DNA of 64,000 nucleotides from Myxococcus landrumus (GCF_017301635.1 NZ_CP071091.1:5964001-6028000), one strand, 5' to 3'; shown: positions 1-8,072, counted from the first letter of the stretch. A program made the numbers and translations. Notes: generated by a model from the sequence alone, not told the origin.

Positions 1-2
1 GC

Positions 3-1436
3 TACTGGGTCGGAACCCAGTCGCTGCGCATCCAGGCCCCCCAGGGAGAGCACCTCCTCCCCGTGAAGGTGTTGCCTCGCAAGACCAAGCTCCAGGGCGA
101 GACCTGGGCACATCTGCTCAGTGACCTGGACGCATGGATGCCCGGAGCCACGGTAGGCCAGGAGGGAGGCCGGCATGGCAACGTGGGACACCAGGGCTGC
201 GACATCGCCGGAGTGGCCTCGGTGCTCGGAGATCTGGTGCCCGCGTTCGAGGCCGCGCTGACGTCCGTGCTCCGCGCCCCCAAGGAACACTCGGTCGAAC
301 ACTGGACCGAGGTTCCCATCCACTCGGTCAAACAAGCAGACCGGGGAACCTTGCGCTGGCTCGCGAGCCATCCGAACACCTACCAAGGTGTCCGCGGATA
401 CGCGGAGAGCTTCGGCACGGGCCCTGTCCCACGAGTCCCCAGTCGCGCCTGGCAAGGTGCCCTGGACCACGCGGCCAATCGTCACGTCGCGTGGCTGACG
501 CGGCAGGTGGTGCTCAAGCTCCGAGACACCGTGGAGTGTGTCCAGCGAGGAATCAAGAAAGCGAAGTCGCTGGACCCTGACCTGAAGCACTGGTGCGAGG
601 CGAGAGTCCAACGACTGACCCAGGGGGCCCAAGACATCGAGGCCCTCCTGTTCGAAACACCGCTGGGCACGATGACACCCGAGTACGCCTCGGACTCGGC
701 GATTCTCACGTTCGTCGACGACCCGCTCTACGCACGGGTCCACGCCTTCGCCCAGCTCTTCCTCGCACCTCGGTTCCGGCTCCCCGACGACGAGGCACTC
801 CTCGCCGCCCCCGTTCGGCCGTCCTATGAGCTCTACGAACTCTGGACGTTCCTCGCGTTGCGACGACTGCTGGCGGAGCTCCTCCCCAAGGCACAGTGGA
901 GTGAACGTCACACCGACTCGCTTCGACTCTTCGACAAGAAGCCTCGAGGTGCCAGCTACACCGCGCGATGGCAGGGCCACGGAACCCTGACCCTCTCCTT
1001 CAATCTCCCGTTCCCCGGCTTCCTCACGCAGGAGCGGAACCAGAGCGCGCACTGGAGCATCTCGAAAGCGAGGCGCCCGGACCTCGTCGTCACGTGGCAA
1101 CCCGACGTGGGCCGGGCACGCTGGCTGTGTCTCGATGCGAAGTACCGCACCGACCCTCAAGGCATCGCCGACGCCTTCGAGTCCGCTCACATCTACCGCG
1201 ACTCCTTGCGGTGGAGGGACATGGGAGAGCAGGGACGCTGCTCGGGCGCGGTGCTGCTCGTTCCCACCCGGCTCCCCCAGACGGAGCCCTGGTTCGAGAA
1301 GTCCTTCCGCGACGAGCATCACGTGGGCGTCTTCTGCCTGACGCCCGGGCAACCGCCGCCCACCGAGCTCATCGAGTGGCTCCGTCACACGCTCGCGCTG
1401 GAGCCCCTGGCTACTGAATCGACAGCAGGTGGATGA
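3..1436 (+). CDS. DUF2357-type PD-(D/E)XK nuclease-like protein, 5' end missing
   Basis: The frame is open from base 3 at the left edge, so the N-terminus lies outside the window. A GTG at 63 could start it, but the sequence before it reads as ordinary coding sequence. The visible 477 residues resemble DUF2357 proteins, a family often paired with McrB-like AAA ATPases in restriction-like loci. The C-terminal half shows a PD-(D/E)XK nuclease signature: RRPDLVV near base 1075 and LCLDAKYR at about 1126-1149, supplying the Asp and the D-A-K metal-site triad. Its last 26 bases overlap the 3' end of the convergent YeiH-family gene. An ATPase partner, if any, would be left of the window, so a defence role is inference. 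Family assignment is moderate; the nuclease motif is clear. Confidence 0.7.
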   Translation, partial: YWVGTQSLRIQAPQGEHLLPVKVLPRKTKLQGETWAHLLSDLDAWMPGATVGQEGGRHGNVGHQGCDIAGVASVLGDLVPAFEAALTSVLRAPKEHSVEHWTEVPIHSVKQADRGTLRWLASHPNTYQGVRGYAESFGTGPVPRVPSRAWQGALDHAANRHVAWLTRQVVLKLRDTVECVQRGIKKAKSLDPDLKHWCEARVQRLTQGAQDIEALLFETPLGTMTPEYASDSAILTFVDDPLYARVHAFAQLFLAPRFRLPDDEALLAAPVRPSYELYELWTFLALRRLLAELLPKAQWSERHTDSLRLFDKKPRGASYTARWQGHGTLTLSFNLPFPGFLTQERNQSAHWSISKARRPDLVVTWQPDVGRARWLCLDAKYRTDPQGIADAFESAHIYRDSLRWRDMGEQGRCSGAVLLVPTRLPQTEPWFEKSFRDEHHVGVFCLTPGQPPPTELIEWLRHTLALEPLATESTAGG

Positions 1437-2505
1437 GGCCCCAGGCCGACAGCGCCAGGGCCGCGAAGCCCACGAGGCCCGCGTAGACCACTCGCATGCC
1501 CGCGCGGCGCAGCATGCTGATGTGCGTCCCCAAGCCCATCGCCCCCATGGCCATCACCATGAGAAAGACGCTCGCCGTGGAGAGCGCGGCCTTCCCCGCC
1601 GCCGGCACCACACCCACCGAGCCGAGCACTCCCACCGCGAGGAACCCCAACACGAACCACGGAATCGGCGGCTCCTTCCACGAGTAGCGCACCTTCCCGC
1701 CCGCCCCTGAGACCAACCCCAGCACCACGAGCGCCGGTGCCAGCAGCACCACCCGCGTCAACTTCACCAGCGTCCCCAAATCCCCCGCCGAGGTCCCCCA
1801 GGTGAACGCCGCCGCCATCACCTGCGCCACCTCGTGCAACGTGGCCCCGGAGAGAATCGCGAGCTGCGCCGTGGTCAACCCCAGCAGCGGCCCCACGAAG
1901 ACGTAGAACAGCACGCCCATCGTCCCCAGAATCCCGCACAGCCCCACCGCCAGCGTGGTGTCCTCCTCCTCCGCGCGCGTCACGGAGCTCGCCGCCACCA
2001 CCGCGCTCGCACCACAGATGGACGTCCCCACCGCCAGCAGCGTCCCCAACTTCTCCGGCACACCGAAGCGCTGCGTCACCCACCGGATGCCCAGGATGCC
2101 GCCGACGATGACCGCCATCGCCAACACCAACACCCTCGGCCCCACCTTCGCCACGAGCGCGAAGTCCAGTCGCGCCCCCATCAGCACGATGCCCAACCGC
2201 AACACCGTGCGCGCCGAGTAGCGCTGCCCCTCCACCAACACCGAGGGAATCCCCGCCGCCATCGTCGAGCGCAGCGCGATGCCCACCAACAGCGCCACCG
2301 TCAGAGGCCCCACCACCTTCAGCCCCGGCAACGTGGCGAGCCAATAGCTCCCCACCGCCAGGCCCGCCGCCAGCACCAACCCCGGCAGACGCCTCCGCCA
2401 AACCTCCCCCGTTGAGGGCGAAGCAGCAGGTGTCACCGGGCTCGCCGCCGCACCCCCGCCAGGCGCGGAGACCGTCGTGTCGGGTGTCGCTAGTGGAGCA
2501 GTCAT
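1411..2505 (-). CDS. YeiH/UPF0324-family putative sulfur oxyanion exporter
   Basis: A polytopic membrane protein of 364 residues with about nine to ten hydrophobic segments after a 35-residue Pro/Ala/Ser-rich cytosolic leader. The segment GTSICGASAVVA is the hallmark of the YeiH (UPF0324) family, whose members are annotated as putative sulfate exporters. It is the last gene of the minus-strand sulfur cluster, 67 bases after the ETHE1-like dioxygenase, so exporting sulfite or sulfate made by that enzyme is a sensible but unproven role. The ATG at 2505 is the only start that precedes the hydrophobic core without extending into the neighbour; no strong ribosome binding site is visible. The gene overlaps the convergent nuclease-like gene by 26 bases. 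Confidence 0.85.
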   Translation of the reverse strand: MTAPLATPDTTVSAPGGGAAASPVTPAASPSTGEVWRRRLPGLVLAAGLAVGSYWLATLPGLKVVGPLTVALLVGIALRSTMAAGIPSVLVEGQRYSARTVLRLGIVLMGARLDFALVAKVGPRVLVLAMAVIVGGILGIRWVTQRFGVPEKLGTLLAVGTSICGASAVVAASSVTRAEEEDTTLAVGLCGILGTMGVLFYVFVGPLLGLTTAQLAILSGATLHEVAQVMAAAFTWGTSAGDLGTLVKLTRVVLLAPALVVLGLVSGAGGKVRYSWKEPPIPWFVLGFLAVGVLGSVGVVPAAGKAALSTASVFLMVMAMGAMGLGTHISMLRRAGMRVVYAGLVGFAALALSAWGLIHLLSIQ

Positions 2506-2572
2506 CGTGTTTGTCGTCCCTGTCCAGAAGGCACGGGCCCGAGGCCCTGTGCCCTTCCGGCTCGATGTCGTT

Positions 2573-3283
2573 TCACGCCTTCACGGAGGGCATCCGCGCC
2601 GGCTCGACCACCCCACAGGCGAGGTTCGCGGGCACGGACACGGCGAGCTTCTTGGGCGGCGGAAGCTGGAGGTTGTTCATCAACTGGATGAAGTCCTCAC
2701 GGCTCCGCCCCGCCGCGCGCGCGTTGTGGCGCTTCTCTTCGTCGATGGTGCTCACCGAGTGCCCCTTGTAGTCATGGCCGGGATACACCAGGGTGCCATC
2801 AGGAAGTTCGAAGAGGACTCGCGTGATGGAGTCATGCAGCGCGCTCGCACTCCCATTCTGGAAGTCCGTCCGCCCCGCCGAGCGCACCAGCAGGGTGTCA
2901 CCCGTGAAGACCCGGTCCGCCATCCGGTAGCTCACGCTGTCATCGGTGTGGCCCGGCGTCTCGAGCACCTCGAGCCGAAGCTCGCCCAGTTCGACCACGT
3001 CACCGTGTGACACCTGCCGGTCGACACACGGCGCCCCCAGGCGGCTCGCCACGACCCGTGCGCCCGTGCGCTGCCTCAGCACTCCCGCCGCTGTCACATG
3101 GTCGGCGTGGACGTGGGTCTCCAGCACGAAGCGCAGCGTGAGCCCCAGCTCCGTGAGCAGCTTGATGTCGCGGTCCACCTGCTCGAACACGGGGTCGATG
3201 AGCAACGCCTCACGCGTCCGCTCGTCCGCCAGCAGGTAGGTGTACGTCGAGGATTCGGAGTCAAAGAGTTGTCGGAAGAGCAT
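2573..3283 (-). CDS. ETHE1-type persulfide dioxygenase (metallo-beta-lactamase fold)
   Basis: This 236-residue protein has the length and motifs of ETHE1 enzymes, which oxidise glutathione persulfide to sulfite with O2 and one iron. Visible are the metal motif THVHADH (about residues 56-62), the PGHTDDS histidine, the GDTLLVRSAGRTDFQ stretch that is diagnostic of ETHE1 among MBL proteins, and YPGHDY near the C-terminus. The frame extends upstream to 3493, but the ATG at 3283 has a good ribosome binding site (AGAAAGG, 8 bases before it) and gives the family N-terminus; the longer form adds a low-complexity Arg/Gly/Pro segment. It lies 47 bases after the SoxB-like gene and is probably on the same transcript. 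The product sulfite may leave through the YeiH-family neighbour. Confidence 0.92.
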   Translation of the reverse strand: MLFRQLFDSESSTYTYLLADERTREALLIDPVFEQVDRDIKLLTELGLTLRFVLETHVHADHVTAAGVLRQRTGARVVASRLGAPCVDRQVSHGDVVELGELRLEVLETPGHTDDSVSYRMADRVFTGDTLLVRSAGRTDFQNGSASALHDSITRVLFELPDGTLVYPGHDYKGHSVSTIDEEKRHNARAAGRSREDFIQLMNNLQLPPPKKLAVSVPANLACGVVEPARMPSVKA

Positions 3284-3330
3284 GTTGAATGCCTTTCTGA
3301 GTACAGGACTCGGTTGAGACCAGAGATGCG

Positions 3331-4929
3331 TTACTGGACCTGCTGGGTTCGCAGCACCTCCGGAAGGTCCTCGCCCACCGCGCGGCCCTCCAGCTCCGCC
3401 TGGAGACGAGGCTTGCCGGCGAGGAATCGACGCACCGCCTCGTGCGCATCCACTTCGAGGACACGCGGCTCCTGGATGCCCGGGATTCGGCACACCATGT
3501 CCGGAGCATCCCCTTCACGCTCACACGCCGTCACGGTGTAGAGCCGCTCCGCCTCCACCGGAACGCCGCCCACCTCCAACGCGAGGAGGCGCTGTCCCTT
3601 GGGCGCATCGGCCCTGAATCGCAGCGTCATCCCCGAGGGACGCGGCAACCACCCACCGAAGCGCTTCTCCGGGTCCTTCGCGAAGACGTTCTCCAGCTCC
3701 TGCTCCCAGAACGCCCGGAGCTGACGCCCGCTCACCTTCCCCGTCTTCAGCTTGTTCACGACGGGGAACATGTTCCACAGGTCCGCCTCGCGAACCGGCC
3801 CCGGCATCAGCGGCGTGCCGAAGCGGAAGCCGTTGGACAGCCCAATCTCCGTGCCGCCCGCGACCCGAATCGCATCCGCCAACACGTTGTCGAGCGGGTT
3901 CTCCACCACCGCGTAGCGCGCGAGCGTGACGTCGGTATGGCCCACGGGAGACGCCAGCTTCTCCTCATGCGGAGCCAGCGCCGCGTCCACCAGACGCGCC
4001 ACCTCGGGGTCCTCGGGGAAGCGCGAGGCGGTGAGCTCGATGAGCTCCCAGCGGCGGTCCACCACCTGGCCACCCTCCACCCACAAGTCCAACCGCCCGA
4101 GGAACGAGCCGAACGCTCCCGGCTCCACCACCCAGCTCCCGTTCTGCACCACGGGCTCATAGGTGCGCTCATGCGTGTCCGAGGACAGGTGCGCATCCAC
4201 CCCAGGAACCCGCGCCGCGAGCCCCACCGCCTTGGCCAACCCCACATGCGACATCAACAGCACCACCTGCGCGCCCTCGCGCTCGCGCACCTCTCGCACG
4301 AGCGAAGGCAGCTCCTCGGGACCGTCGTAGCGAAGGCCCTGGCTGTAGCCCGGTGGCTGACGGCGCGGAACGTCCGGGTCCGTGAACCCCACCACCGCGA
4401 CCTTCACCCCGCCCACCTGCTTCACCAGGTACGGCGGAAAGAGGCGCTCACCGCTGCGCGCATCCCGCAGGTTCGCGGCGAACAACGGATGCTTCATCTC
4501 CCGCGCACGCTCCCGCAACACAGAGGGGCCATACACCACCTCCCAGTTGCCCGGCACCGCGCCGTCCAGACCGAGCGCGTTGAGCGGCGCGATGAGCGCC
4601 AGGCCCTCGGTGAGCGCGGCCGCGCCCGAGCCCTGAATCGTGTCCCCCGCGTCGAGCACCAGCACGTCCCCGCCGCGCTCCGCGCGAATCCGCTGGATGG
4701 CGGCGGCCACTCGCGCGAAGCCTCCGGCCTCCTCGATGCGCTCCTGTCCATCCTTCCAGAAGAGCTCGGGATGAGCGCGGAGCTGGGCATGCAGGTCCGC
4801 GACATAGAGCACGGTGAGCTGCTGACGCGCGGAAGGCGTCGGGTCGACACCGGCCCGCGAGGTCGCACAGCCCGAGGCGATGGCCCACAGGACCAGACAC
4901 GCAGCGGGCGCGCGGAGGAGACGAATCAT
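3331..4929 (-). CDS. SoxB-like thiosulfohydrolase homologue, lipoprotein (5'-nucleotidase superfamily)
   Basis: A 532-residue calcineurin-type metallophosphoesterase with a C-terminal 5'-nucleotidase domain. The N-terminus is a lipoprotein signal ending at ASGC, so it is an envelope protein. Metal motif DLHAQL and GDTIQGSG are present. Two features separate it from true 5'-nucleotidases and match SoxB: the usual GNHEFD catalytic motif reads GNWEVVYG (catalytic His replaced by Trp), and the usual GGHSH motif reads SSDTHERT. The C-terminal GFRFGT also resembles SoxB. SoxB hydrolyses the sulfate group off a SoxYZ-bound sulfane. No soxA, X, Y, Z, C or D gene is visible here, so its substrate is uncertain. 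The ATG at 4929 follows AAGGTG, and an ECF-type promoter lies just upstream. Confidence 0.82.
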   Translation of the reverse strand: MIRLLRAPAACLVLWAIASGCATSRAGVDPTPSARQQLTVLYVADLHAQLRAHPELFWKDGQERIEEAGGFARVAAAIQRIRAERGGDVLVLDAGDTIQGSGAAALTEGLALIAPLNALGLDGAVPGNWEVVYGPSVLRERAREMKHPLFAANLRDARSGERLFPPYLVKQVGGVKVAVVGFTDPDVPRRQPPGYSQGLRYDGPEELPSLVREVREREGAQVVLLMSHVGLAKAVGLAARVPGVDAHLSSDTHERTYEPVVQNGSWVVEPGAFGSFLGRLDLWVEGGQVVDRRWELIELTASRFPEDPEVARLVDAALAPHEEKLASPVGHTDVTLARYAVVENPLDNVLADAIRVAGGTEIGLSNGFRFGTPLMPGPVREADLWNMFPVVNKLKTGKVSGRQLRAFWEQELENVFAKDPEKRFGGWLPRPSGMTLRFRADAPKGQRLLALEVGGVPVEAERLYTVTACEREGDAPDMVCRIPGIQEPRVLEVDAHEAVRRFLAGKPRLQAELEGRAVGEDLPEVLRTQQVQ

Positions 4930-4966
4930 CGTGAAGCACCTTGGAAGGGGGAAGAAAGCCCTCGAA

Positions 4967-4995
4967 GGACACCAGGCCCGACGTGCGAAGTTCCC
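4967..4995 (-). promoter_or_regulatory. ECF-type promoter of the SoxB-like gene
   Basis: On the minus strand GGGAAC (4995-4990) and GTGTCC (4972-4967) lie with their first bases 23 apart, so GGAAC and TGTCC are separated by exactly 18 bases. The same sequence pair at the same spacing occurs before the CcdA-thioredoxin gene and the ECF sigma gene. The site sits in the 100-base gap between the rhodanese and SoxB-like genes and would give a leader of about 30 bases. Promoter function is inferred from the shared pattern. Confidence 0.75.
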
Positions 4996-5029
4996 GCGCG
5001 GGATTCGCGGCCCACAGCGCACCGCGCCA

Positions 5030-5374
5030 TCACTCCCACGCCGACATGGGCCCGAGGTTGAGGACCTGCTGGAAGCCACGCTCCTTCAGCAGCGTCTCCG
5101 CGCGGGTGCTGCGCTTGCCACTGCGGCAATAGACCACCACGGGCGTCTCGGGCGAGCCGAGCTCCCCCAGCCGCTCGGAGAGCAGATCCACGGGGATGTT
5201 CAACGCACCGGGCAGGTGGCCCTCCGCGAACTCCTCCGGAGTGCGGACGTCCAGCAGCAGGGCGCCAGACTCCACCCACTTGTGGGCCTCGGCCCGGACT
5301 TCCGGCCGCTCGCGTGTACAAGCAACTCCCAGCACACCCGCGAGCACTGCGACAGCAACGAGAACGAGCTTCAT
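5030..5374 (-). CDS. rhodanese-domain lipoprotein
   Basis: A 114-residue single-domain rhodanese behind a lipoprotein signal peptide with lipobox GVAC at about residue 19. The active-site loop is CRSGKRS, with the persulfide-forming Cys, preceded by the DVRTPEEFAEGHLPGALNIP block typical of the family. It probably carries or transfers sulfane sulfur in the periplasm, much as PspE does. The ATG at 5374 gives the signal peptide; the frame upstream to 5476 does not look like coding sequence. It follows the CcdA-thioredoxin gene by 111 bases, a gap holding a UUCG-type hairpin, and precedes the SoxB-like gene, so substrate sharing with that cluster is likely. Confidence 0.88.
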   Translation of the reverse strand: MKLVLVAVAVLAGVLGVACTRERPEVRAEAHKWVESGALLLDVRTPEEFAEGHLPGALNIPVDLLSERLGELGSPETPVVVYCRSGKRSTRAETLLKERGFQQVLNLGPMSAWE

Positions 5375-5395
5375 GGCGTGACTCCAACCCGCGCC

Positions 5396-5413
5396 GGAGG
5401 CTCGAAAGCCTCC
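5396..5413 (-). other. intercistronic hairpin with UUCG loop
   Basis: A perfect 7-bp stem, GGAGGCT pairing with AGCCTCC, encloses TTCG when read on the minus strand. It lies between the CcdA-thioredoxin and rhodanese genes, 22 bases before the rhodanese start. No T-run follows, so it looks less like a terminator than an RNA-stability, processing or translation-modulating element. It is not followed by a new ECF-type promoter. Confidence 0.6.
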
Positions 5414-5485
5414 AGCAGGTGATGATTCAGCGGGGTGAGAGTCACGGAGGGGGCGAAAGGATTCACCCTCCTCCACGGCGGCCCA

Positions 5486-6685
5486 TCAGGTGCCAGCGCT
5501 CCCCTGCGGCTCCGTCGGCGCCCCCGACGGGAGGAGCCCGGCACAACGCACGCCGGCAATGGTCTCCAGCCCCTCACGGAGCGAGGTCAGGGGCTGCTCG
5601 CCCACTCGGCGCGCCACTTCCTGACCAGCACTGTCCAGGAAGAGGAACGTGGGCACACCTCGGACACCATGGCGGTTCGCGGCCTGCCGCCCCTCGGCGG
5701 TGCCGACATCCAGACGCAGGACGTCAACGCCCTCTCGCGAGCACACCTGCGCGGCCATCGCCACCACGGGCTCCATCCGCTGACAGACAGGGCAGCTCTG
5801 GCTCACGAACTCCACCATCGTCGGACGCTTGATGCCCGCCAGCACGGAGGGGGCGTCGCTCGACGGAACAAAGCCCTGCTCCGGAAGCGCACACGCGCCC
5901 TCCGACTCCGTGCCACACGCCGCGGCCTCCGCTGTCGTGGACCCAGCGGGTGCGGACGACTGCACGGGAGCGGCGACCTCCACCGCCTGGACCGACGGCA
6001 CCAGCTTCTGCAGCGAATCGGTGAAGAGCAGCACACCCACACCCACGAGCAGCACACCCGTGGCCATCTCGAACTTGCGGAGGTGACGCTTCGCGCGCTC
6101 CATCCACTTCAGCGCCAGGGGCGCGATGGCGGCCGTGAGCACCAAGGGGACGGACAGGCCCGCGGCATAGGTGCCCAGGTAGAGCGCGCCCATCAGCGGC
6201 TCGGAGGTGGAGGCGGCGGTGTACGTGAGCACCGCCCCGAGCACGGGGCCGATGCACGGCGTCCAGCCCAGCGCGAAGGCGCCACCGAACAAGAAGGCCC
6301 CCGCGACACTGCCACCCTTGCGCACGCGGTCCAGCCACGGCCGCGACTCCCGGTCCACCCAGGGCAGCTTGATGAGCCCCAGTTGCTTGAGCCCGAGCAG
6401 CAGCAGCGCGACGCCACCGAAGCGCAGGAGCCACTCCCGGTGCTCCGAGAGCGCCCCACCCACGGCGGTGGCCGCCATCCCCAGCGCGATGAACACCGTC
6501 GCGAGCCCCAACGAGAACGCCAGCGCCACGCCCCAGGGACGCCGCGCGGTGCCGCCCGTCTCTCGCAACTGCGACAGGGACACGCCCGCGAGGAACGACA
6601 GATAGAAGGGGACCAGCGGGAGGATGCAGGGGGACAGGAACGTCAGCAGCCCCGCGAGGAAGATGCCGGGAAGGCCGAGGCTCAT
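5486..6685 (-). CDS. CcdA/DsbD-type transmembrane electron carrier fused to a thioredoxin domain
   Basis: A 399-residue fusion. The first 230 residues are a CcdA-like membrane domain with the two redox cysteines in SPCILPLVP (first helix) and GWTPCIGPVLG (fourth helix). A linker leads to a thioredoxin domain with active site CPVC and the cis-Pro segment GVPTFLF. It should pass reducing power from cytoplasmic thioredoxin across the membrane to periplasmic thiols or persulfides, like a DsbD without its N-terminal domain. The ATG at 6685 is chosen because GGGAGG lies 6 bases before it; the frame extends 14 codons further without a binding site. An ECF-type promoter precedes it, and the rhodanese follows, suggesting it keeps envelope sulfur carriers reduced. 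Confidence 0.92.
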   Translation of the reverse strand: MSLGLPGIFLAGLLTFLSPCILPLVPFYLSFLAGVSLSQLRETGGTARRPWGVALAFSLGLATVFIALGMAATAVGGALSEHREWLLRFGGVALLLLGLKQLGLIKLPWVDRESRPWLDRVRKGGSVAGAFLFGGAFALGWTPCIGPVLGAVLTYTAASTSEPLMGALYLGTYAAGLSVPLVLTAAIAPLALKWMERAKRHLRKFEMATGVLLVGVGVLLFTDSLQKLVPSVQAVEVAAPVQSSAPAGSTTAEAAACGTESEGACALPEQGFVPSSDAPSVLAGIKRPTMVEFVSQSCPVCQRMEPVVAMAAQVCSREGVDVLRLDVGTAEGRQAANRHGVRGVPTFLFLDSAGQEVARRVGEQPLTSLREGLETIAGVRCAGLLPSGAPTEPQGSAGT

Positions 6686-6743
6686 CGCGAACCTCCCACA
6701 CCATGGCGGAACAACCGCTGATGACAATCACTCATGTGCGCGA

Positions 6744-6772
6744 GGACACGGCGGGAACCCTCGAAAGTTCCC
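6744..6772 (-). promoter_or_regulatory. ECF-type promoter of the CcdA-thioredoxin gene
   Basis: GGGAAC (6772-6767, minus strand) and GTGTCC (6749-6744) have first bases 23 apart, identical in sequence and spacing to the sites before the SoxB-like and ECF sigma genes. The predicted start is about 50 bases ahead of the ATG at 6685. The -35 is also half of an inverted repeat, with GGGAAC on the plus strand at 6753-6758, which may or may not be relevant. Confidence 0.75.
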
Positions 6773-6790
6773 GGCCACTCGACGAAAGGT

Positions 6791-7558
6791 TCAAGGAGAC
6801 AAGCGAGCCAGGGCCTCGAGAAGCACCGGTGACTCCGCCTCCGAAACAGCCAGGGCCGCGTGCCCGCTTCCCCGAGGAGCCACACAGATGCGCTCGCCCA
6901 CCGGCCCTTGCGTGCAGCGAGTCCCATCCCCCGCGAAGCGCGCGGCGGCCTTCGCCACGGGAGACCCCGGCTCCGGCAGGAAGAGGGTCATCGCCTTGTC
7001 TCCATGCCTGTACAGCAGCGAGGCGGAGACCTCTCCATGCAGCTGGCAGCGGCGAGCGCCCAGGAGCTCCGCGCCCGGCACCGACGGCACATCCACCTCG
7101 TAGCCGACCTCCCGCTCCACCCACGCCTTGACGTCCTCCGGATTCGAGGACTCGAACTCGCACGGCGTCGCGCGCGAGAACGCCTTGAGGTGGTGCCGCT
7201 CCAGGTCCATCGCGAGGGCGTCGTTCATGCCCCCCGCGAGGCCCGCTCGCGACGTCCAGAACACCCCGACGGCCAGCAGCGCCGCGATGGCGCCTCCCGC
7301 CGCCAACGTGCCTCGGGAGAAGGCCCAGCGAGGGCGCGCGGCCAACCGGTCGACCCGCGCCTTCAGCTCGGGCGGCACTCCCGCGTCCACGGCCTGCGCC
7401 CTCAGCGCGACGCGCAGCGAGTCAAAGCGAGCCATCTCCCGGGCACAGCCCGCGCATCGCTCGAGGTGCTGCTCCAGGGCGCGCTGCTCATGAGCCTCAC
7501 TCTCCCCGTCGAACCCCGCGGAGAGCCGCTCCTGCCACTCCAGGCTACAGGCTTCCAT
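6791..7558 (-). CDS. zinc-binding (ZAS) anti-sigma factor, membrane-spanning
   Basis: This 255-residue protein has an N-terminal zinc-finger anti-sigma module with the H-x3-C-x2-C motif HLERCAGC near residue 30, one transmembrane helix (about residues 84-100) and a C-terminal domain of about 150 residues that should face the periplasm. ZAS proteins bind the cognate ECF sigma factor and release it on a signal, often a thiol-reactive one. The ATG at 7558 lies inside the end of the sigma gene (14-base overlap), typical of a translationally coupled sigma/anti-sigma pair. The sulfur genes under the shared promoter motif make thiol oxidation or persulfide a reasonable signal, but that is inference. 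Confidence 0.9.
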   Translation of the reverse strand: MEACSLEWQERLSAGFDGESEAHEQRALEQHLERCAGCAREMARFDSLRVALRAQAVDAGVPPELKARVDRLAARPRWAFSRGTLAAGGAIAALLAVGVFWTSRAGLAGGMNDALAMDLERHHLKAFSRATPCEFESSNPEDVKAWVEREVGYEVDVPSVPGAELLGARRCQLHGEVSASLLYRHGDKAMTLFLPEPGSPVAKAAARFAGDGTRCTQGPVGERICVAPRGSGHAALAVSEAESPVLLEALARLSP

Positions 7559-8063
7559 GTGCCTTCTCCTTCTCGAGGACCTCGAGCATCGCCAGCCGCG
7601 CCCTGGCCAGACGTGAGCGCACCGTCCCCACGGGGCAGCCCTGCACCTGGGCAATCTCCTCGTAGCTCAGCTCCTCGACTTCCCTCAGCCACAGCGCATC
7701 GCGCCAGTCCGGGGCCAGCGAGTCCAACGCCTTCCGCATGCCCGCGCTGAGCGAGCGCGCCTGCAGCTCCGCTTCCAGGTCCGAGAAGGGCTCCGCGACG
7801 TCCTTCCCCAACCCACCCTCCAGCACCTCCAGCCGAGGCCGCAGCCCTCGGCGGGAGTTGAGGTACACGGTGCGCTGGACGGCGAGCAGCCAGCCCTTGA
7901 GGCGCTCGGGGTCCCTCACCTCGCCCCGCCGCTCCAGGGCGCGCGCCACCGTCTCCTGGACCAGGTCATCCGCCTCCGCGGAACTGCCCGTCAGCCGACG
8001 GCCCACCCGTCGCAGGGCAGGCAGGTGCTCCAAGGCACGTTCGATGAAGGACCGGGGACTCAC
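7545..8063 (-). CDS. ECF sigma factor (autoregulated, controls the adjacent sulfur genes)
   Basis: An RpoE-like extracytoplasmic-function sigma factor. Region 2 is seen in AEADDLVQETVARALE and the GWLLAVQRTVYLN helix; region 4 in LSYEEIAQVQGCPVGTVRSR. Length is about 172 residues, normal for the family. The frame can start at GTG 8078, but the predicted promoter -10 (8078-8073) covers that codon. The transcript should begin near 8066, so I place the start at the in-frame GTG 8063, giving a nearly leaderless message; only five N-terminal residues are lost. The stop overlaps the anti-sigma start. Three promoters of one design, including its own, suggest it drives itself, the CcdA-thioredoxin gene and the SoxB-like gene. 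Confidence 0.92.
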   Translation of the reverse strand: MSPRSFIERALEHLPALRRVGRRLTGSSAEADDLVQETVARALERRGEVRDPERLKGWLLAVQRTVYLNSRRGLRPRLEVLEGGLGKDVAEPFSDLEAELQARSLSAGMRKALDSLAPDWRDALWLREVEELSYEEIAQVQGCPVGTVRSRLARARLAMLEVLEKEKAHGSL

Positions 8064-8072
8064 GTCCACCGG

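Noticed and set aside
6753-6772. Inverted repeat GGGAAC-N8-GTTCCC, which could be read as an operator
   Set aside because: One arm is the ECF -35 element and the same arm recurs alone before the two other genes, so the symmetry looks accidental here.
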